The notes: generated from the sequence alone by a model not told the origin. Shown: positions 16,308 through 26,655, numbered from the stretch's first letter. The stretch: 64,000 bases of DNA from Amylibacter sp. SFDW26 (GCF_009184395.1 NZ_WEIC01000004.1:1-64000); one strand, 5' to 3'. Made by a program: numbers and translations.

Positions 16308-16622
16308 ATGGCTGCTAAGTTGAAAAAAGGTGACAAGGTCATCGTTTTGACTGGTAAGGACAAAGGTAAAGAGGGTGAAATCTCTTCTATCAATCCTACA
16401 ACTGGTAAAGCAATCGTTGCAGGTGTTAACTCTGCAATCCGTCACACGAAACAATCACAAGCTGGTCAAGGTGGCCGTATCCCAACAGATATGCCGATCC
16501 AATTGTCTAACTTGGCTTTGGTCGATCCAAAAGAAGGCGGCGCAACACGCGTTGGTTTCAAAATGGAAGGCGACAAAAAAGTACGTTTCGCTAAAAAATC
16601 AGGAGCGTTGATCGATGGCTGA
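16308..16622 (+). CDS. rplX: 50S ribosomal protein L24
   Basis: 104 residues from [20 protein letters not shown], which contains the KOW motif (residues 8-30). L24 starts 50S assembly by binding the 5' end of 23S rRNA. The ATG is 1 bp after the rplN stop; the end overlaps rplE by 8 bp. Confidence 0.96.
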   Translation: MAAKLKKGDKVIVLTGKDKGKEGEISSINPTTGKAIVAGVNSAIRHTKQSQAGQGGRIPTDMPIQLSNLALVDPKEGGATRVGFKMEGDKKVRFAKKSGALIDG

Positions 16623-17166
16623 TTATACTCCACGTCTAAAAGCACATTATGACGGCACTGCTCGTCCTGCTTTGAAAGAAGAGTTCGGTTACAAGAACGA
16701 CATGATGATCCCAAAACTAGACAAAATCGTCTTGAACATGGGTGTCGGTGAGACTGTAAACGACTCTAAGAAAATCCGCTCAGCAGTTGCTGACATGGCG
16801 TCTATCGCTGGTCAACAACCGGTGATCACTAAAGCTAAGAAATCAATCGCTGGTTTCCGCGTACGTGAAGACATGCCTTTGGGCTGTAAAGTTACACTAC
16901 GTGGCGAAAAGATGTATGAATTCTTGGATCGCTTGATCACTGTAGCTATGCCTCGTATCCGCGACTTCCGCGGTATATCAGACAAAAGCTTTGATGGCCG
17001 TGGCAACTATGCCATGGGTCTTAAAGAGCACATCGTATTCCCAGAAATCGACTATGATAAAGTAGACGAGATGTGGGGTATGGACATTGTTATCTGTACG
17101 ACTGCTAAAACAGATGCAGAATCTAAAAGCCTATTGAAGCAATTCAATATGCCTTTTACCAGCTGA
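16615..17166 (+). CDS. rplE: 50S ribosomal protein L5
   Basis: 183 residues beginning [20 protein letters not shown], with the conserved [10 protein letters not shown] segment. L5 carries 5S rRNA into the 50S subunit and contacts S13. The start overlaps the last codons of rplX, indicating coupling. Confidence 0.97.
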   Translation: MADYTPRLKAHYDGTARPALKEEFGYKNDMMIPKLDKIVLNMGVGETVNDSKKIRSAVADMASIAGQQPVITKAKKSIAGFRVREDMPLGCKVTLRGEKMYEFLDRLITVAMPRIRDFRGISDKSFDGRGNYAMGLKEHIVFPEIDYDKVDEMWGMDIVICTTAKTDAESKSLLKQFNMPFTS

Positions 17167-17183
17167 TCGCGGAAGGAAAGAAC

Positions 17184-17489
17184 ATGGCAAAAGCTGCAAT
17201 GGTTCAACGCGAAGTAAAGCGCGCAAAATTAGTAGAGAAATATGCTGCTAAACGTGCTGCACTTAAAGAGATCGCGAATAACCAAGATCTACCAATGGAA
17301 GAGCGTTTCAAAGCACGTTTGAAATTGGCTAAACTACCGCGCAATTCGGCACCAACTCGTCTGCACAATCGTTGTCAGGTAACTGGTCGTCCTAAGGCGT
17401 ACTATCGTAAACTAAAAGTGTCACGTATCGCTCTTCGTCAATTGGCGTCAGACGGTATGATTCCTGGCATGGTTAAGTCAAGCTGGTAA
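17184..17489 (+). CDS. rpsN: 30S ribosomal protein S14 (zinc-independent)
   Basis: 101 residues, the long form, with [18 protein letters not shown]. The Cys-x2-Cys pairs of the zinc form are absent, so this is the C-minus, zinc-independent S14. That matters little beside the putative Zur-controlled gene earlier, because no paralogue switch is visible here. Confidence 0.96.
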   Translation: MAKAAMVQREVKRAKLVEKYAAKRAALKEIANNQDLPMEERFKARLKLAKLPRNSAPTRLHNRCQVTGRPKAYYRKLKVSRIALRQLASDGMIPGMVKSSW

Positions 17490-17501
17490 GGGAGAGAATT
17501 T

Positions 17502-17894
17502 ATGAACGATCCTATCGGTGATATGTTGACACGTATTCGCAACGCTCAAATGCGTGGCAAATCTACAGTATCAACACCAGCGTCAAAACTGCGTGGTTGG
17601 GTGCTCGACGTTCTTGCGAACGAAGGCTATATCCGCGGTTATGAAAACTCGACATCAAAAGCAGGCTTTCCTGAGTTGGAGATTTCTTTGAAATACTTCG
17701 ACGGCGCGCCTGTGATCAAAGAGCTTAAGCGTGTGTCCAAACCTGGCCGTCGCGTTTACTCTGCTGCACAAGAAATTCCTTCTGTGCGTCAAGGTCTTGG
17801 TGTTGCAATCGTATCTACGCCACGTGGCGTGATGTCAGATGCACAAGCACGTTCTGCCAATGTTGGCGGCGAAGTGCTTTGCACAATCTTCTAA
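17502..17894 (+). CDS. rpsH: 30S ribosomal protein S8
   Basis: 130 residues: [20 protein letters not shown] at the start and the conserved [20 protein letters not shown] end. S8 is a primary 16S binder and the spc-operon repressor in E. coli. AGGGAGAG precedes the ATG. Confidence 0.97.
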   Translation: MNDPIGDMLTRIRNAQMRGKSTVSTPASKLRGWVLDVLANEGYIRGYENSTSKAGFPELEISLKYFDGAPVIKELKRVSKPGRRVYSAAQEIPSVRQGLGVAIVSTPRGVMSDAQARSANVGGEVLCTIF

Positions 17895-17904
17895 GGAGTA
17901 TCTG

Positions 17905-18438
17905 ATGTCTCGTATTGGTAAAAAACAAGTTGATCTACCAGCAGGCGTTACTGCCTCTGTGTCAGGTCAAACGATCGAAGTGAAAGGTCCTAAGGGTGTT
18001 CGCACGTTTAAGGCCACTGATGATGTAACAATCGAAGTTGCTGACAATGTCGTAAACGTTAAGCCTCGCGGCTTATCTAAGCGTGCTCGTCAGCAATGGG
18101 GCATGTCCCGCACACTTATCGCAAATTGCGTAACGGGTGTAACGGAAGGCTTCAAAAAGGAACTAGAAATTAACGGTGTTGGTTACCGTGCTAAGATGGA
18201 AGGTAAAACACTGAACCTTACTCTTGGCCTATCACACGACGTTAACATCGACTTCCCTGAAGGCGTAACTGTTACGGCACCAAAACCAACTGAAATCATC
18301 GTCGAAGGTATTGACCAACAACAAGTTGGTGAAGTCGCTGCGAAAATTCGCGAGTGGCGTAAGCCTGAGCCTTACAAAGGCAAAGGGATCAAATACAAAG
18401 ACGAATATATCTTCCGCAAGGAAGGTAAGAAAAAATAA
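17905..18438 (+). CDS. rplF: 50S ribosomal protein L6
   Basis: 177 residues from [20 protein letters not shown], with AAGGAG upstream; a longer in-frame reading would overlap rpsH and is not used. Two L6 repeats are visible, ending with the signature [17 protein letters not shown]6 sits near the factor-binding stalk base. Confidence 0.97.
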   Translation: MSRIGKKQVDLPAGVTASVSGQTIEVKGPKGVRTFKATDDVTIEVADNVVNVKPRGLSKRARQQWGMSRTLIANCVTGVTEGFKKELEINGVGYRAKMEGKTLNLTLGLSHDVNIDFPEGVTVTAPKPTEIIVEGIDQQQVGEVAAKIREWRKPEPYKGKGIKYKDEYIFRKEGKKK

Positions 18439-18450
18439 GGAGCGCATAAT

Positions 18451-18810
18451 ATGGCTAATAGTAAGAGAACTCTGTTCCTTAAGCGTCGCATGCGCAACCG
18501 GAACAAAATTAAGAAGATGGCCGCTGGCCGTCCTCGTTTGAGCGTACACCGTTCGTCTAAAAACATCTCGGTTCAATTGATCGATGATGTGGCTGGCGTA
18601 ACAATCGCAGCGGCTTCTTCAATGGAGAAAGCACTGGGTGTTGTAGGCAAGAACAACGTTGAAGCATCTGCAAAAGTAGGCGCAGCTTTGGCTGAGCGTG
18701 CGAAAAAAGCTGGTGTTGCTGAGTGTTATTTCGACCGTGGTGGCTTTTTGTTCCACGGCAAAGTGAAGGCACTTGCTGACGCAGCCCGCGAAGGCGGTCT
18801 GAAATTCTAA
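18451..18810 (+). CDS. rplR: 50S ribosomal protein L18
   Basis: 119 residues with basic N-terminus ([20 protein letters not shown]) and the 5S rRNA-binding [19 protein letters not shown] region, ending in [20 protein letters not shown]. Forms the central protuberance with L5 and 5S rRNA. Confidence 0.97.
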   Translation: MANSKRTLFLKRRMRNRNKIKKMAAGRPRLSVHRSSKNISVQLIDDVAGVTIAAASSMEKALGVVGKNNVEASAKVGAALAERAKKAGVAECYFDRGGFLFHGKVKALADAAREGGLKF

Positions 18811-18816
18811 AATTGT

Positions 18817-18836
18817 AGGTGGGCTTCGGTCCACCT
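18817..18836 (+). other. UUCG-loop hairpin between rplR and rpsE
   Basis: 8-bp stem (AGGTGGGC with GTCCACCT, one G.U) closed by a stable TTCG loop, 6 bp after rplR. There is no T-tract, so it is more likely a processing or mRNA-stability element than a terminator. Confidence 0.5.
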
Positions 18837-18911
18837 CGATGATCCGGGGAGCATACTGCTTCACTTGGATTGAGTTTAATAGGCGCAAGCCTGATATCTT
18901 AGGAGGCCATT

Positions 18912-19472
18912 ATGGCTAGAGATGACAATCGCCGGGGTCGCGATCGCGATGAAGCTCCGGAATTCCAAGATCGCTTAGTTGCGATTAACCGTGTTTCAAA
19001 AACAGTAAAAGGCGGTAAGCGCTTTGGTTTTGCTGCACTTGTTGTTGTTGGTGACCAAAAAGGTCGCGTTGGTTTCGGTAAAGGTAAAGCAAAAGAAGTA
19101 CCTGAAGCGATCCGTAAAGCGACTGAACAAGCGAAACGCCAAATGATCCGTGTGCCTCTACGTGAAGGCCGCACATTGCACCACGACGTAAATGGTCGTC
19201 ACGGTGCTGGTAAAGTTGTAATGCGTACAGCCCCTCAGGGTACTGGTATCATCGCGGGTGGTCCAATGCGTGCTGTGTTTGAAATGCTTGGCGTTCAAGA
19301 CGTTGTTGCAAAATCAATCGGTACACAAAACCCATACAACATGATCCGTGCAACAATCGACGGTCTGTCAAAAGAAGCTTCACCTCGTAACGTTGCACAA
19401 CGTCGTGGTAAGAAAGTTTCTGACATTTTGCCAAAAACTGACGCGGCTCCTGCTGCGAAAGAGGAGGCTTAA
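18912..19472 (+). CDS. rpsE: 30S ribosomal protein S5
   Basis: 186 residues. The double-stranded RNA-binding domain has [20 protein letters not shown] at about 37-56, the loop in which spectinomycin-resistance and ram mutations fall; [15 protein letters not shown] follows. AGGAGG lies 7 bp before the ATG. 101 bp separate it from rplR, an unusually long gap that contains a hairpin. Confidence 0.97.
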   Translation: MARDDNRRGRDRDEAPEFQDRLVAINRVSKTVKGGKRFGFAALVVVGDQKGRVGFGKGKAKEVPEAIRKATEQAKRQMIRVPLREGRTLHHDVNGRHGAGKVVMRTAPQGTGIIAGGPMRAVFEMLGVQDVVAKSIGTQNPYNMIRATIDGLSKEASPRNVAQRRGKKVSDILPKTDAAPAAKEEA

Positions 19473-19475
19473 GAC

Positions 19476-19664
19476 ATGGCTAAAACTATCGTAGTTAAGC
19501 AAACAGGTTCACCAATTCGTCGCCCTCAAAAGCAACGTCAAACTTTGATCGGTTTGGGTTTGAACAAAATGCACAAAACACGTGAGCTTGAAGACACACC
19601 AGCCGTACGCGGCATGGTTGCTAAAGTTTCTCACATGGTAGAGATCATCGAAGAAAAAGGCTAA
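19476..19664 (+). CDS. rpmD: 50S ribosomal protein L30
   Basis: 62 residues with [20 protein letters not shown] and [20 protein letters not shown], a full-length L30. 3 bp after rpsE. In most bacteria rplO follows directly; here a terminator and a 4.3-kb inserted block intervene. Confidence 0.97.
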   Translation: MAKTIVVKQTGSPIRRPQKQRQTLIGLGLNKMHKTRELEDTPAVRGMVAKVSHMVEIIEEKG

Positions 19665-19693
19665 CTGGCCTGACACTTTGAGTTAAGAATTGA

Positions 19694-19727
19694 AAAACGC
19701 CTCGTAGAGATACGGGTCGTTTTTTGT
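19694..19727 (+). terminator. intrinsic terminator after rpmD
   Basis: Imperfect stem (AACGCCTCGTA with TACGGGTCGTT, GAGA loop) followed by TTTTT. Marks the end of the spc segment before the third inserted block. The next 300 bp (19728-20043) are AT-rich with no confident gene. Confidence 0.7.
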
Positions 19728-20043
19728 TTTGAGTAAACTGCATTTTAAAAATAGGTTAGGCGTATCTTAAACTGTGCGCCCTGGTGTAAATAAGTGTATT
19801 CAAAAAACTTCGTTAACGAATTATTAACCATAATTAATATACCTTAAAAACTTGTGAATTAGAGTTAACGGCTTTCTTTACGAGTTACTCTTTCCATAAT
19901 TTTTGTAGGTATATTTCGCCTTTCCCTAAGTCACATGATGTATGCTTCGGGGACTAAGAATAATCATGTCTCGAAGCTTGATCTTATCGTTGGCTAAAGT
20001 GCTGTCGACGGTTTTTATTCATTTTAAAAGAAAGAGCAAAGAT

Positions 20044-21180
20044 ATGTTAGATTTATCGAACCTACCAAATGATTTTGATGGCCTAAGCTCCCGTGAGGTA
20101 GCTTTAAGAATATGTGCGCCACTTCAAGAACGCAACGGAGTTGATTTAATTTCCATAATGTCATGTCCCAAGATGAGCTTTGATGAAAAGCGGCGAGCCA
20201 TGGTTGAAGCTTTGCTTTGTTCGAAATTCGAACGTGAGTATCAGGCTGGAAATGAGTTTTTCATGGATGAAACAGAGCAAGACACAGCAGAAATCATTAC
20301 ACTTGATGAGATGTTGAAAGCTGAAATCGACATTGAGCCAAACCTGAGCTTTTCTACAGCGAATGCGGATGTGTTGCGCACATATACAGGCTCAACGCTA
20401 AAAACATATGTTTACAACTTGACGAAGCGATTTGAAAATATGGAGAAAGCTGCAACGCCTGGTCAATTGGCATTGGAAATCGTGGGCGGAGCTTTGCTTT
20501 CTGTGGGAGTACCCATGGCTGTTGGAACTTATAAGGCTATGGGGCCAGGTATTAAGTTTTTGGCGGCTCTTAAAAAAGGTATTACTGGAATTGGTATGAA
20601 AACTGCGGTTGCGGCTATCGTTGTCGTTCTTGTAGTGTTGTTACTTTATCTGTTTCTTGAAAACCCGAAAAAGATTTTAGGGTTCATCATAAATAAGACA
20701 GACCATGATTTTAAAGTTAAGAATTGGAATAATGACAACAAAGGTGATTTATTCATGCAGCATGGTCACATGGTCGATTTCATGGAAGATAATAAGTTTG
20801 GTGATTTATCAGCACCAAAAGTACAAATCCAAGCTATGGTTGATTTTGGTGATAGTGATCCTGAAAGTTTTGTATTTGCTGGTGTATTCTTTGCAGATAG
20901 AAACTTCGGCTTAAGAGGTGCAGAAGGTGTGATGCGCTTTACATCTCTTGATAATTCATTGCGTTTTGCACAAATGTTTGCAGTGCCATATTTTCAGGAT
21001 AACGGTACCAATATTTGTGTTTTGAAAGACAGCTCAGATGATATGTCGAAGCTTTTCAGAACAATGTACGATAATAAAGCTGTACGCAAAGATTATACGG
21101 ATCAAGGCTTTAAGCTGACATCCACTGTAAATGATGCAAGAGGCGGGGTTGTTGCCTGCATTGCGTCTATTTCTAAATAG
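20044..21180 (+). CDS. Unknown protein with central membrane region
   Basis: 378 residues if started at MLDLSNLPNDFDGLSSREVA; an ATG at 19966 would add a hydrophobic, basic N-terminus. Residues 1-150 are soluble and acidic. At about 155-225 there is a Gly/Ala-rich hydrophobic hairpin ending in the strong segment VAAIVVVLVVLLLYLFLE. The C-terminal 150 residues (FIINKTDHDFKVKNWNNDNK, ADRNFGLRGAEGVMRFTSL) look beta-rich. The layout recalls pore-forming or membrane-inserting proteins, but no family is recognised. It is single, AT-rich and has its own terminator, inside the rpmD-rplO gap. Confidence 0.7.
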   Translation: MLDLSNLPNDFDGLSSREVALRICAPLQERNGVDLISIMSCPKMSFDEKRRAMVEALLCSKFEREYQAGNEFFMDETEQDTAEIITLDEMLKAEIDIEPNLSFSTANADVLRTYTGSTLKTYVYNLTKRFENMEKAATPGQLALEIVGGALLSVGVPMAVGTYKAMGPGIKFLAALKKGITGIGMKTAVAAIVVVLVVLLLYLFLENPKKILGFIINKTDHDFKVKNWNNDNKGDLFMQHGHMVDFMEDNKFGDLSAPKVQIQAMVDFGDSDPESFVFAGVFFADRNFGLRGAEGVMRFTSLDNSLRFAQMFAVPYFQDNGTNICVLKDSSDDMSKLFRTMYDNKAVRKDYTDQGFKLTSTVNDARGGVVACIASISK

Positions 21181-21197
21181 GGTGCGGAGAAAAGAAG

Positions 21198-21225
21198 AAC
21201 GTCCCATATGTGTGGGGCGTTTTTA
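21198..21225 (+). terminator. intrinsic terminator
   Basis: AACGTCCC and GGGGCGTT arms with a following T run, 17 bp after the unknown membrane protein. Confidence 0.75.
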
Positions 21226-21306
21226 TTCATTTGATTGTTTGAAAATTTCTTGCATCCAATAGAACCTCAAGCAAAAGTATTTACAAACAACAAAGGTACT
21301 CATCTC

Positions 21307-21744
21307 ATGCCCATCCGCCTAGAATATTGGAACACCGCCCCTGATGTCCTGCGCTATATTATGGACATCAAAAAATACCTCGAAGACTCCACGCTTGATG
21401 TACAACTACGGCATATCGTATTGTTGCGGATCAGTCAGATTAATGGGTGCAAGTATTGCATCGATATTCACGCCAAAGAAGCTCTGCGGGATGGCGAAAC
21501 ACAGGCGCGGTTGGATGTGTTGGTGGATTGGCGGGACAGCGCTGTTTTTTCAGAAACAGAAAAGGCGGCATTGGAATGGGCTGAGGTTTTGACGAACGTG
21601 ACACCTAAGGGGACATCAGACGCGCAATATGCAACCGTGCACAGTCATTTCAACGAGCGGGACTTGGTTGATCTGACATTCTTGATTTCCACAATGAATG
21701 CATGGAACCGTGTCAGCATCGCGTTTGATCACGAGCCTGATTAG
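21307..21744 (+). CDS. Carboxymuconolactone decarboxylase/AhpD-family protein
   Basis: 145 residues from MPIRLEYWNTAPDVLRYIMD. The redox motif NGCKYCIDIH carries CxxC and the conserved His of the AhpD core at about 50-60, so it may act as a peroxidase or alkylhydroperoxidase-like thiol reductase. No partner reductase lies nearby, so the physiological role is open. Convergent with the EamA gene. Confidence 0.85.
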   Translation: MPIRLEYWNTAPDVLRYIMDIKKYLEDSTLDVQLRHIVLLRISQINGCKYCIDIHAKEALRDGETQARLDVLVDWRDSAVFSETEKAALEWAEVLTNVTPKGTSDAQYATVHSHFNERDLVDLTFLISTMNAWNRVSIAFDHEPD

Positions 21745-21942
21745 TCGCGCACGAACACCAATGCTTTTTGTAGTGCTGTCTTATCTTTGAGTGATACGCT
21801 TAGCACCGACCCCTTAAACTGACATCGCTTTAAGGTGTAGATATCTAGGTGGTTTACTTGTTTATCAAGTGCAAATTCAGCGTTTGACCTGGTGCAGGTT
21901 TCTGCCTCTGTGATGTCAATTTTTGGGGTAGTGGTAATAGGT

Positions 21943-22812
21943 TTATGCCTGTTTGCGCGTGGCGATGTAAACACCAACGGCGGCAATCGCGATACCGACC
22001 CATGTGATCATTGGCATGGTCTCTCCCAGTAAAAGCCATGCAAGGAAGGCCGCAAAGGGTGGGATCATAAAGAACAGGGATGAAACAGAGCTAACGTCAC
22101 CTACGCGGATCATGGCAAGGAGGAGGCCTACTGCGATGACCGAGTTTCCTACAACTAGATAGAACAGGGCCGCGCCAAATTGCCATGTCCAATCGATTTG
22201 CATGGTTTCCAATGTCAGCATGAAAGGGAGAACGCCCAATAGGCCCGCAGCATACCCCACTAAGTTCGCTGTTACGGGGTGATGAGATTTCCCAAACCGT
22301 TTTTCCCATAGTGTACCGATGGTAATGCCCAGTAATCCGATAGCGCAAAAGAATAGCCCAAGCATACTGGGAGGGGCCACGCCAGATTTTGCAATGATCA
22401 CAAATGCTGTGCCCACCAACCCCAAGGCCAAGCCCACCCAACGCAACCACCCTACGTGCTCTTTGGTCCATGTGGGCGCTATAAGGGCGACCAATATGGG
22501 TTGTAAGGACATGATCAAGGCTACTGTACCAGCGGCGACACCGTCACGGAATGCGAGCCAACAAAATGCAAAATATATCGTTTGGATTAGGATGCCCACG
22601 ATGGACAGGTGCACCCATTCAGAAAGGGTTTTGGGTAGGGGCGGTCTGATGATGGCGAATATGACCAACATGATCGCAACCACACAGGCATAACGAATGG
22701 ATAGCATTGTCATGGGTTCTGCATATTGAAGGCCAACTTTTGCAACGGCGTAGCCACCAGACCAAAGAGCCAGAAAAATGAAAGGTGCAAAAGAAAGCCA
22801 ACGTGGTTGCAT
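21943..22812 (-). CDS. EamA/DMT-family exporter
   Basis: 289 residues from MQPRWLSFAPFIFLALWSGG; ten hydrophobic helices in two EamA repeats, including the PEMT-like MTMLSIRYACVVAIML region and a C-terminal LLLGETMPMITWVGIAIAAV typical of this inner-membrane family. Members export amino acids or metabolites; the substrate cannot be predicted. 198 bp separate its end from the convergent AhpD-like gene, with no confident gene there. Confidence 0.88.
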   Translation of the reverse strand: MQPRWLSFAPFIFLALWSGGYAVAKVGLQYAEPMTMLSIRYACVVAIMLVIFAIIRPPLPKTLSEWVHLSIVGILIQTIYFAFCWLAFRDGVAAGTVALIMSLQPILVALIAPTWTKEHVGWLRWVGLALGLVGTAFVIIAKSGVAPPSMLGLFFCAIGLLGITIGTLWEKRFGKSHHPVTANLVGYAAGLLGVLPFMLTLETMQIDWTWQFGAALFYLVVGNSVIAVGLLLAMIRVGDVSSVSSLFFMIPPFAAFLAWLLLGETMPMITWVGIAIAAVGVYIATRKQA

Positions 22813-23072
22813 AGTAATAATCCCCTTAGCCGTTATTTTGGAGCCTACTCTTAATTCCCACATGTAAAAGCGCAGAATTCTAGTTTTGGGTTTTCGATTG
22901 CCAGCGCGCGAATTTAAAAAACTGTAGTCTTGCTTTTAGCGGATTTTTTTGATGTGCGTGTGACCCATTTCTTGCGCATTGCATTGGTCTTTTGTTGTGA
23001 TCGCAAGAAACGGATCGCAATATTTATTACCTTTTGTACTTGGAGCTTATGTTTTGAAAAATGGAGCTCAAG

Positions 23073-23822
23073 ATGGAACTGAAAAACAAAACGATTATTA
23101 TTACAGGTGCAAGTAGCGGCATTGGCGAGGCTGCTGCACTATTGTTTGCGCAAGAAGGCGCTAATCTTATTATAGGGGCACGTCGTGAAGCTGAATTAGA
23201 ACGTGTTGCAACATTGATTGGCAAAGATAGCGTTAAAACCTTAGCAGGTGATGTGAAAGATCTTGATTATGCTCAAGCATTGGTAGAATTAGCTGTCGGA
23301 TCCTTTGGTGGTTTGAATGGTGCATTCAACAATGCGGGGCTTATGGGGGATACGGTGGATATATCGACCATGTCATTGGATAATTGGAATGATGTGATGG
23401 CGACCAATTTGACCAGCGCATTTTTATTAGCAAGGACACAGGTTCCAGCATTGAAAGCCCAAGGCGGCGGTTCAATTGTGTTCACGTCTTCTTTTGTCGG
23501 CGTTACAAATGGTGGAATGCCTGGAATGGCAGCGTACGCAGCTTCAAAAGCGGGATTGAACGGTTTTGTGCAGTCTATTGCGTCGGAATATGCCGCGGAT
23601 GGTGTTCGTGTAACTTCGCTTATGCCTGGGGGTACTGTAACCGCGATGGCTGGTGATGATCCTGAAGTGCATAGTTTCATCTCTAACTTGCACCCAATGA
23701 AACGTATGGCAGACCCAAAAGAAATTGCACAATTGGCAATGTTTCTACTGTCAGATCGTGCAAGCTTTGTAACAGGTAGCGCTATTGCCGCAGATGGCGG
23801 AATGTCTGTTAGGTTGTTGTAG
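23073..23822 (+). CDS. Short-chain dehydrogenase/reductase
   Basis: 249 residues from the second ATG, which has GGAG 8 bp upstream; the ATG four codons earlier is possible. Rossmann cofactor motif TGASSGIGEA, structural NNAG, catalytic Ser in the SSFVGV segment and YAASK active-site pair, then the C-terminal GSAIAADGGMSV. A classical NAD(P)(H) oxidoreductase resembling FabG-like enzymes; substrate unknown. Last gene of the third inserted block. Confidence 0.88.
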   Translation: MELKNKTIIITGASSGIGEAAALLFAQEGANLIIGARREAELERVATLIGKDSVKTLAGDVKDLDYAQALVELAVGSFGGLNGAFNNAGLMGDTVDISTMSLDNWNDVMATNLTSAFLLARTQVPALKAQGGGSIVFTSSFVGVTNGGMPGMAAYAASKAGLNGFVQSIASEYAADGVRVTSLMPGGTVTAMAGDDPEVHSFISNLHPMKRMADPKEIAQLAMFLLSDRASFVTGSAIAADGGMSVRLL

Positions 23823-23982
23823 GCTGTGGTTTATAAAACAAGGTGGGATATCTCCCCTTGAAAACCTGACAAAGCCCGCGTATATGACCGCATCTGGATC
23901 ATAAGGTTCAGAATCAAACATAATGCCGTGTTTGCCCCTTTGTCGCTAGTCGGGGGTAGTTCCGGCGATAGGAGATAGCGAC

Positions 23983-24468
23983 ATGAAATTGAATCAATTA
24001 AGCGATAATAAAGGTGCAACGAAAAGCCGTAAGCGCATTGGCCGTGGTCCAGGTTCTGGAACAGGTAAAATGGGTGGCCGTGGTATCAAAGGTCAAAAAT
24101 CACGTTCAGGTGTATCTATTAACGGTTACGAAGGCGGTCAAATGCCATTGTACATGCGTCTACCAAAGCGTGGCTTTAACAACATCAATGCAAAAACATA
24201 TTCTGTTGTGAACCTAGGTTTGTTGCAAAAATTTATCGACGCAAAGAAAATTGACGTGAAAAAACCAATCACAGAAGAAGTTTTGGTTGAATCTGGCCTT
24301 GTGCGTCGCGTTAAAGACGGTGTTCGTATCCTTGCAAAAGGTGAGTTGAGCGCGAAAATTGATCTGACGGTTACTGGTGCTTCTAAGTCTGCAATTGCTG
24401 CTGTTGAGAAAGCTGGCGGTAAATTGACTGTGACTTCTGCTAAAGAAGCAGCCCCTGCGGCGGAATAA
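23983..24468 (+). CDS. rplO: 50S ribosomal protein L15
   Basis: 161 residues with [20 protein letters not shown] and the Gly-rich [20 protein letters not shown] characteristic of L15, a late 50S assembly protein. Heads a separate rplO-secY-adk unit; GGAGATAG precedes the ATG. Promoter must lie in 23823-23982. Confidence 0.97.
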   Translation: MKLNQLSDNKGATKSRKRIGRGPGSGTGKMGGRGIKGQKSRSGVSINGYEGGQMPLYMRLPKRGFNNINAKTYSVVNLGLLQKFIDAKKIDVKKPITEEVLVESGLVRRVKDGVRILAKGELSAKIDLTVTGASKSAIAAVEKAGGKLTVTSAKEAAPAAE

Positions 24469-24469
24469 T

Positions 24470-24514
24470 ACTTGTAGGCAGCGCAATCGCTGCTTACATA
24501 TATACAAGTTTTTT
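24470..24514 (+). terminator. Terminator/attenuator between rplO and secY
   Basis: Outer stem ACTTGTA/TACAAGT encloses a strong GCAGCG/CGCTGC hairpin and is followed by TTTTTT. Since secY lacks an obvious strong promoter in the remaining 58 bp, it may attenuate rather than fully stop transcription. Confidence 0.6.
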
Positions 24515-24572
24515 GGCGCCGCGTGTCCTGAAAATGGATATCGCGGCGTTTCATCTGAAAGAAGGTTAGAAA

Positions 24573-25934
24573 ATGGCATCAGCTGCAGAACAAATGGCAT
24601 CCAACATATCTTGGTCTGCCTTTGGCAAAGCTAAAGAGCTTCAATCACGTATTTTATTCGCTCTAGGTATGTTAATCGTTTACCGTATTGGTACGTTTAT
24701 TCCCGTTCCGGGCATTGACCCAGTTGCGCTAGCATTATTCGTGGATCAAGCACAACAAGGTATCGGCGGTATCTTAAACATGTTCTCAGGTGGTGCGATT
24801 GGCCGTATGGCGATCTTTGCCCTTGGTATCATGCCATATATTTCTGCCTCTATTATTGTTCAGTTGATGACTGCAATGGTGCCTCAGCTAGAGCAGCTGA
24901 AGAAAGAAGGCGAACAAGGTCGTAAGAAAATCAACCAATACACTCGGTATGGCACGGTTGTTTTGGCTGTTTTCCAAGCTTATGGCTTGTCTAGAGGATT
25001 GGAAGTCAGCGATTTGGCAACAAATCCAGGGTTTCTAACATTCCAACTACCTGCCATCGTAACGCTTGTTGGTGGTACAATGTTGCTTATGTGGATTGGC
25101 GAACAAATCACGGCACGCGGTATCGGCAACGGTATCTCTTTGATCATCTTCGTGGGTATTGTGGCTGAATTGCCTGCAGCATTGGCACAGTTCTTTAGCC
25201 AAGGTCGGTCTGGTGCATTGTCTCCTGCTGTTATCTTGGGGGTTATGGTCATGGTTGTGGCTGTGATCGCATTCATCGTATTTATGGAGCGCGCACTTCG
25301 TAAAGTGCATATCCAATATCCAAAACGTCAGGTTGGTATGAAAGTATACGGCGGTGAGAGTTCCCACCTACCGATTAAAATCAACCCTGCTGGTGTTATC
25401 CCACCGATCTTTGCATCAGCATTGCTATTGTTGCCAACAACTGTCAGCACGTTTTCAGGCACACAAACATCACCGTTAATGTCTACTATACTAGCGTATT
25501 TTGGCCCAGGTCAGCCGCTATACCTTGCATTCTTTGTGGCGATGATCGTGTTCTTCTCATACTTCTACACAGCGAATGTTTCATTCAAGACAGATGAAGT
25601 CGCGGAAAACCTACAAAAACAAAACGGCTTTGTTCCGGGTATTCGCCCAGGTGCAAAAACGGCTGAATACCTAGATTTCGTAACAACGCGTATCTTGGTT
25701 CTTGGTTCTGCATATTTGGCGGCTGTTTGTCTGTTGCCAGAAATTCTGCGCAGCCAACTGGCTATTCCATTCTACTTTGGTGGTACTTCACTGTTGATCG
25801 TTGTATCTGTGACTATGGATACAATCACACAGGTACAGTCGCATCTATTGGCACACCAATATGAAAGCTTGATTGAAAAATCACAATTGCGCGGTAAGAA
25901 CCGCTCTAAAGCACGCAGAAAGGCACGTAAGTAA
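24573..25934 (+). CDS. secY: Preprotein translocase subunit SecY
   Basis: 453 residues, ten transmembrane helices. Conserved parts include the first helix with [14 protein letters not shown], the plug/TM2 region [20 protein letters not shown] and the cytosolic loop [10 protein letters not shown]. Forms the inner-membrane translocation channel with SecE and SecG. The very basic C-terminus ([14 protein letters not shown]) is usual in this order. adk follows after 1 bp. Confidence 0.97.
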   Translation: MASAAEQMASNISWSAFGKAKELQSRILFALGMLIVYRIGTFIPVPGIDPVALALFVDQAQQGIGGILNMFSGGAIGRMAIFALGIMPYISASIIVQLMTAMVPQLEQLKKEGEQGRKKINQYTRYGTVVLAVFQAYGLSRGLEVSDLATNPGFLTFQLPAIVTLVGGTMLLMWIGEQITARGIGNGISLIIFVGIVAELPAALAQFFSQGRSGALSPAVILGVMVMVVAVIAFIVFMERALRKVHIQYPKRQVGMKVYGGESSHLPIKINPAGVIPPIFASALLLLPTTVSTFSGTQTSPLMSTILAYFGPGQPLYLAFFVAMIVFFSYFYTANVSFKTDEVAENLQKQNGFVPGIRPGAKTAEYLDFVTTRILVLGSAYLAAVCLLPEILRSQLAIPFYFGGTSLLIVVSVTMDTITQVQSHLLAHQYESLIEKSQLRGKNRSKARRKARK

Positions 25935-25935
25935 T

Positions 25936-26520
25936 ATGAATATTATCCTATTAGGCCCTCCGGGAGCAGGCAAAGGCACTCAAGCAGCGCGTTTGGTTGA
26001 AGAGCGTAATATGGTTCAACTTTCTACAGGGGATATGCTGCGCGCAGCAAAAACATCTGGCACTGAGATGGGGAACAAAGTTGCGGCTGTTATGGATCGT
26101 GGCGAGTTGGTGACGGATGAAATCGTAATTGGTTTGATCGAAGAGCAATTGGACGGTGACAATAAAGGTGGGTTCATCTTTGATGGCTTTCCGCGTACGT
26201 TGGCACAGGCAGATGCACTTGCTGATCTTTTGGCATCTAAAGGCAAAACGCTGGATACAGTGATTGAGATGCGAGTGAAAGACGAAGTTCTGGTTGATCG
26301 CATTGTAAACCGTGCAGCAGAAGCCGCCGCAGCGGGCCAACCTGTACGTGCAGATGACAATGCTGAAAGCTTGAAGGTACGCCTTATGGCTTATTACAAA
26401 GAGACGTCACCTTTAATCGGCTATTACCATGCCAAAGGCCAACTTCAGTCTGTAGATGGTTTGCAATCTATCGAAGACGTAGCTGCTAGCATTTCTGGCG
26501 CATTGGAAAATGTATCTTAA
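25936..26520 (+). CDS. adk: Adenylate kinase, short form
   Basis: 194 residues starting [20 protein letters not shown] (P-loop 7-14), with [14 protein letters not shown] for AMP binding. The LID is the short type: after [14 protein letters not shown] the chain goes directly to [15 protein letters not shown], without the long zinc-type LID of 214-residue enzymes. Catalyses ATP + AMP = 2 ADP. The secY-adk arrangement is standard, but the gene is usually followed more closely by rpsM than the 213 bp seen here. Confidence 0.96.
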   Translation: MNIILLGPPGAGKGTQAARLVEERNMVQLSTGDMLRAAKTSGTEMGNKVAAVMDRGELVTDEIVIGLIEEQLDGDNKGGFIFDGFPRTLAQADALADLLASKGKTLDTVIEMRVKDEVLVDRIVNRAAEAAAAGQPVRADDNAESLKVRLMAYYKETSPLIGYYHAKGQLQSVDGLQSIEDVAASISGALENVS

Positions 26521-26655
26521 GGGAAGATAACGCCCTTAAATACTTGACGTTTTTAGGGATTTCCCCTAAAGGACGACCTTCTAGGCAAAAATCTTAGGGT
26601 TTTTCTGAAAACTGCCGATTCGGCAAAGTCTCGGAAGTGGTCTGGAATTAATCAG

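Noticed and set aside
21741-21986. 81-codon minus-strand frame after the AhpD-like gene
   Set aside because: No RBS, overlaps the end of the EamA gene, composition not clearly protein-like; possibly a remnant, not enough support.
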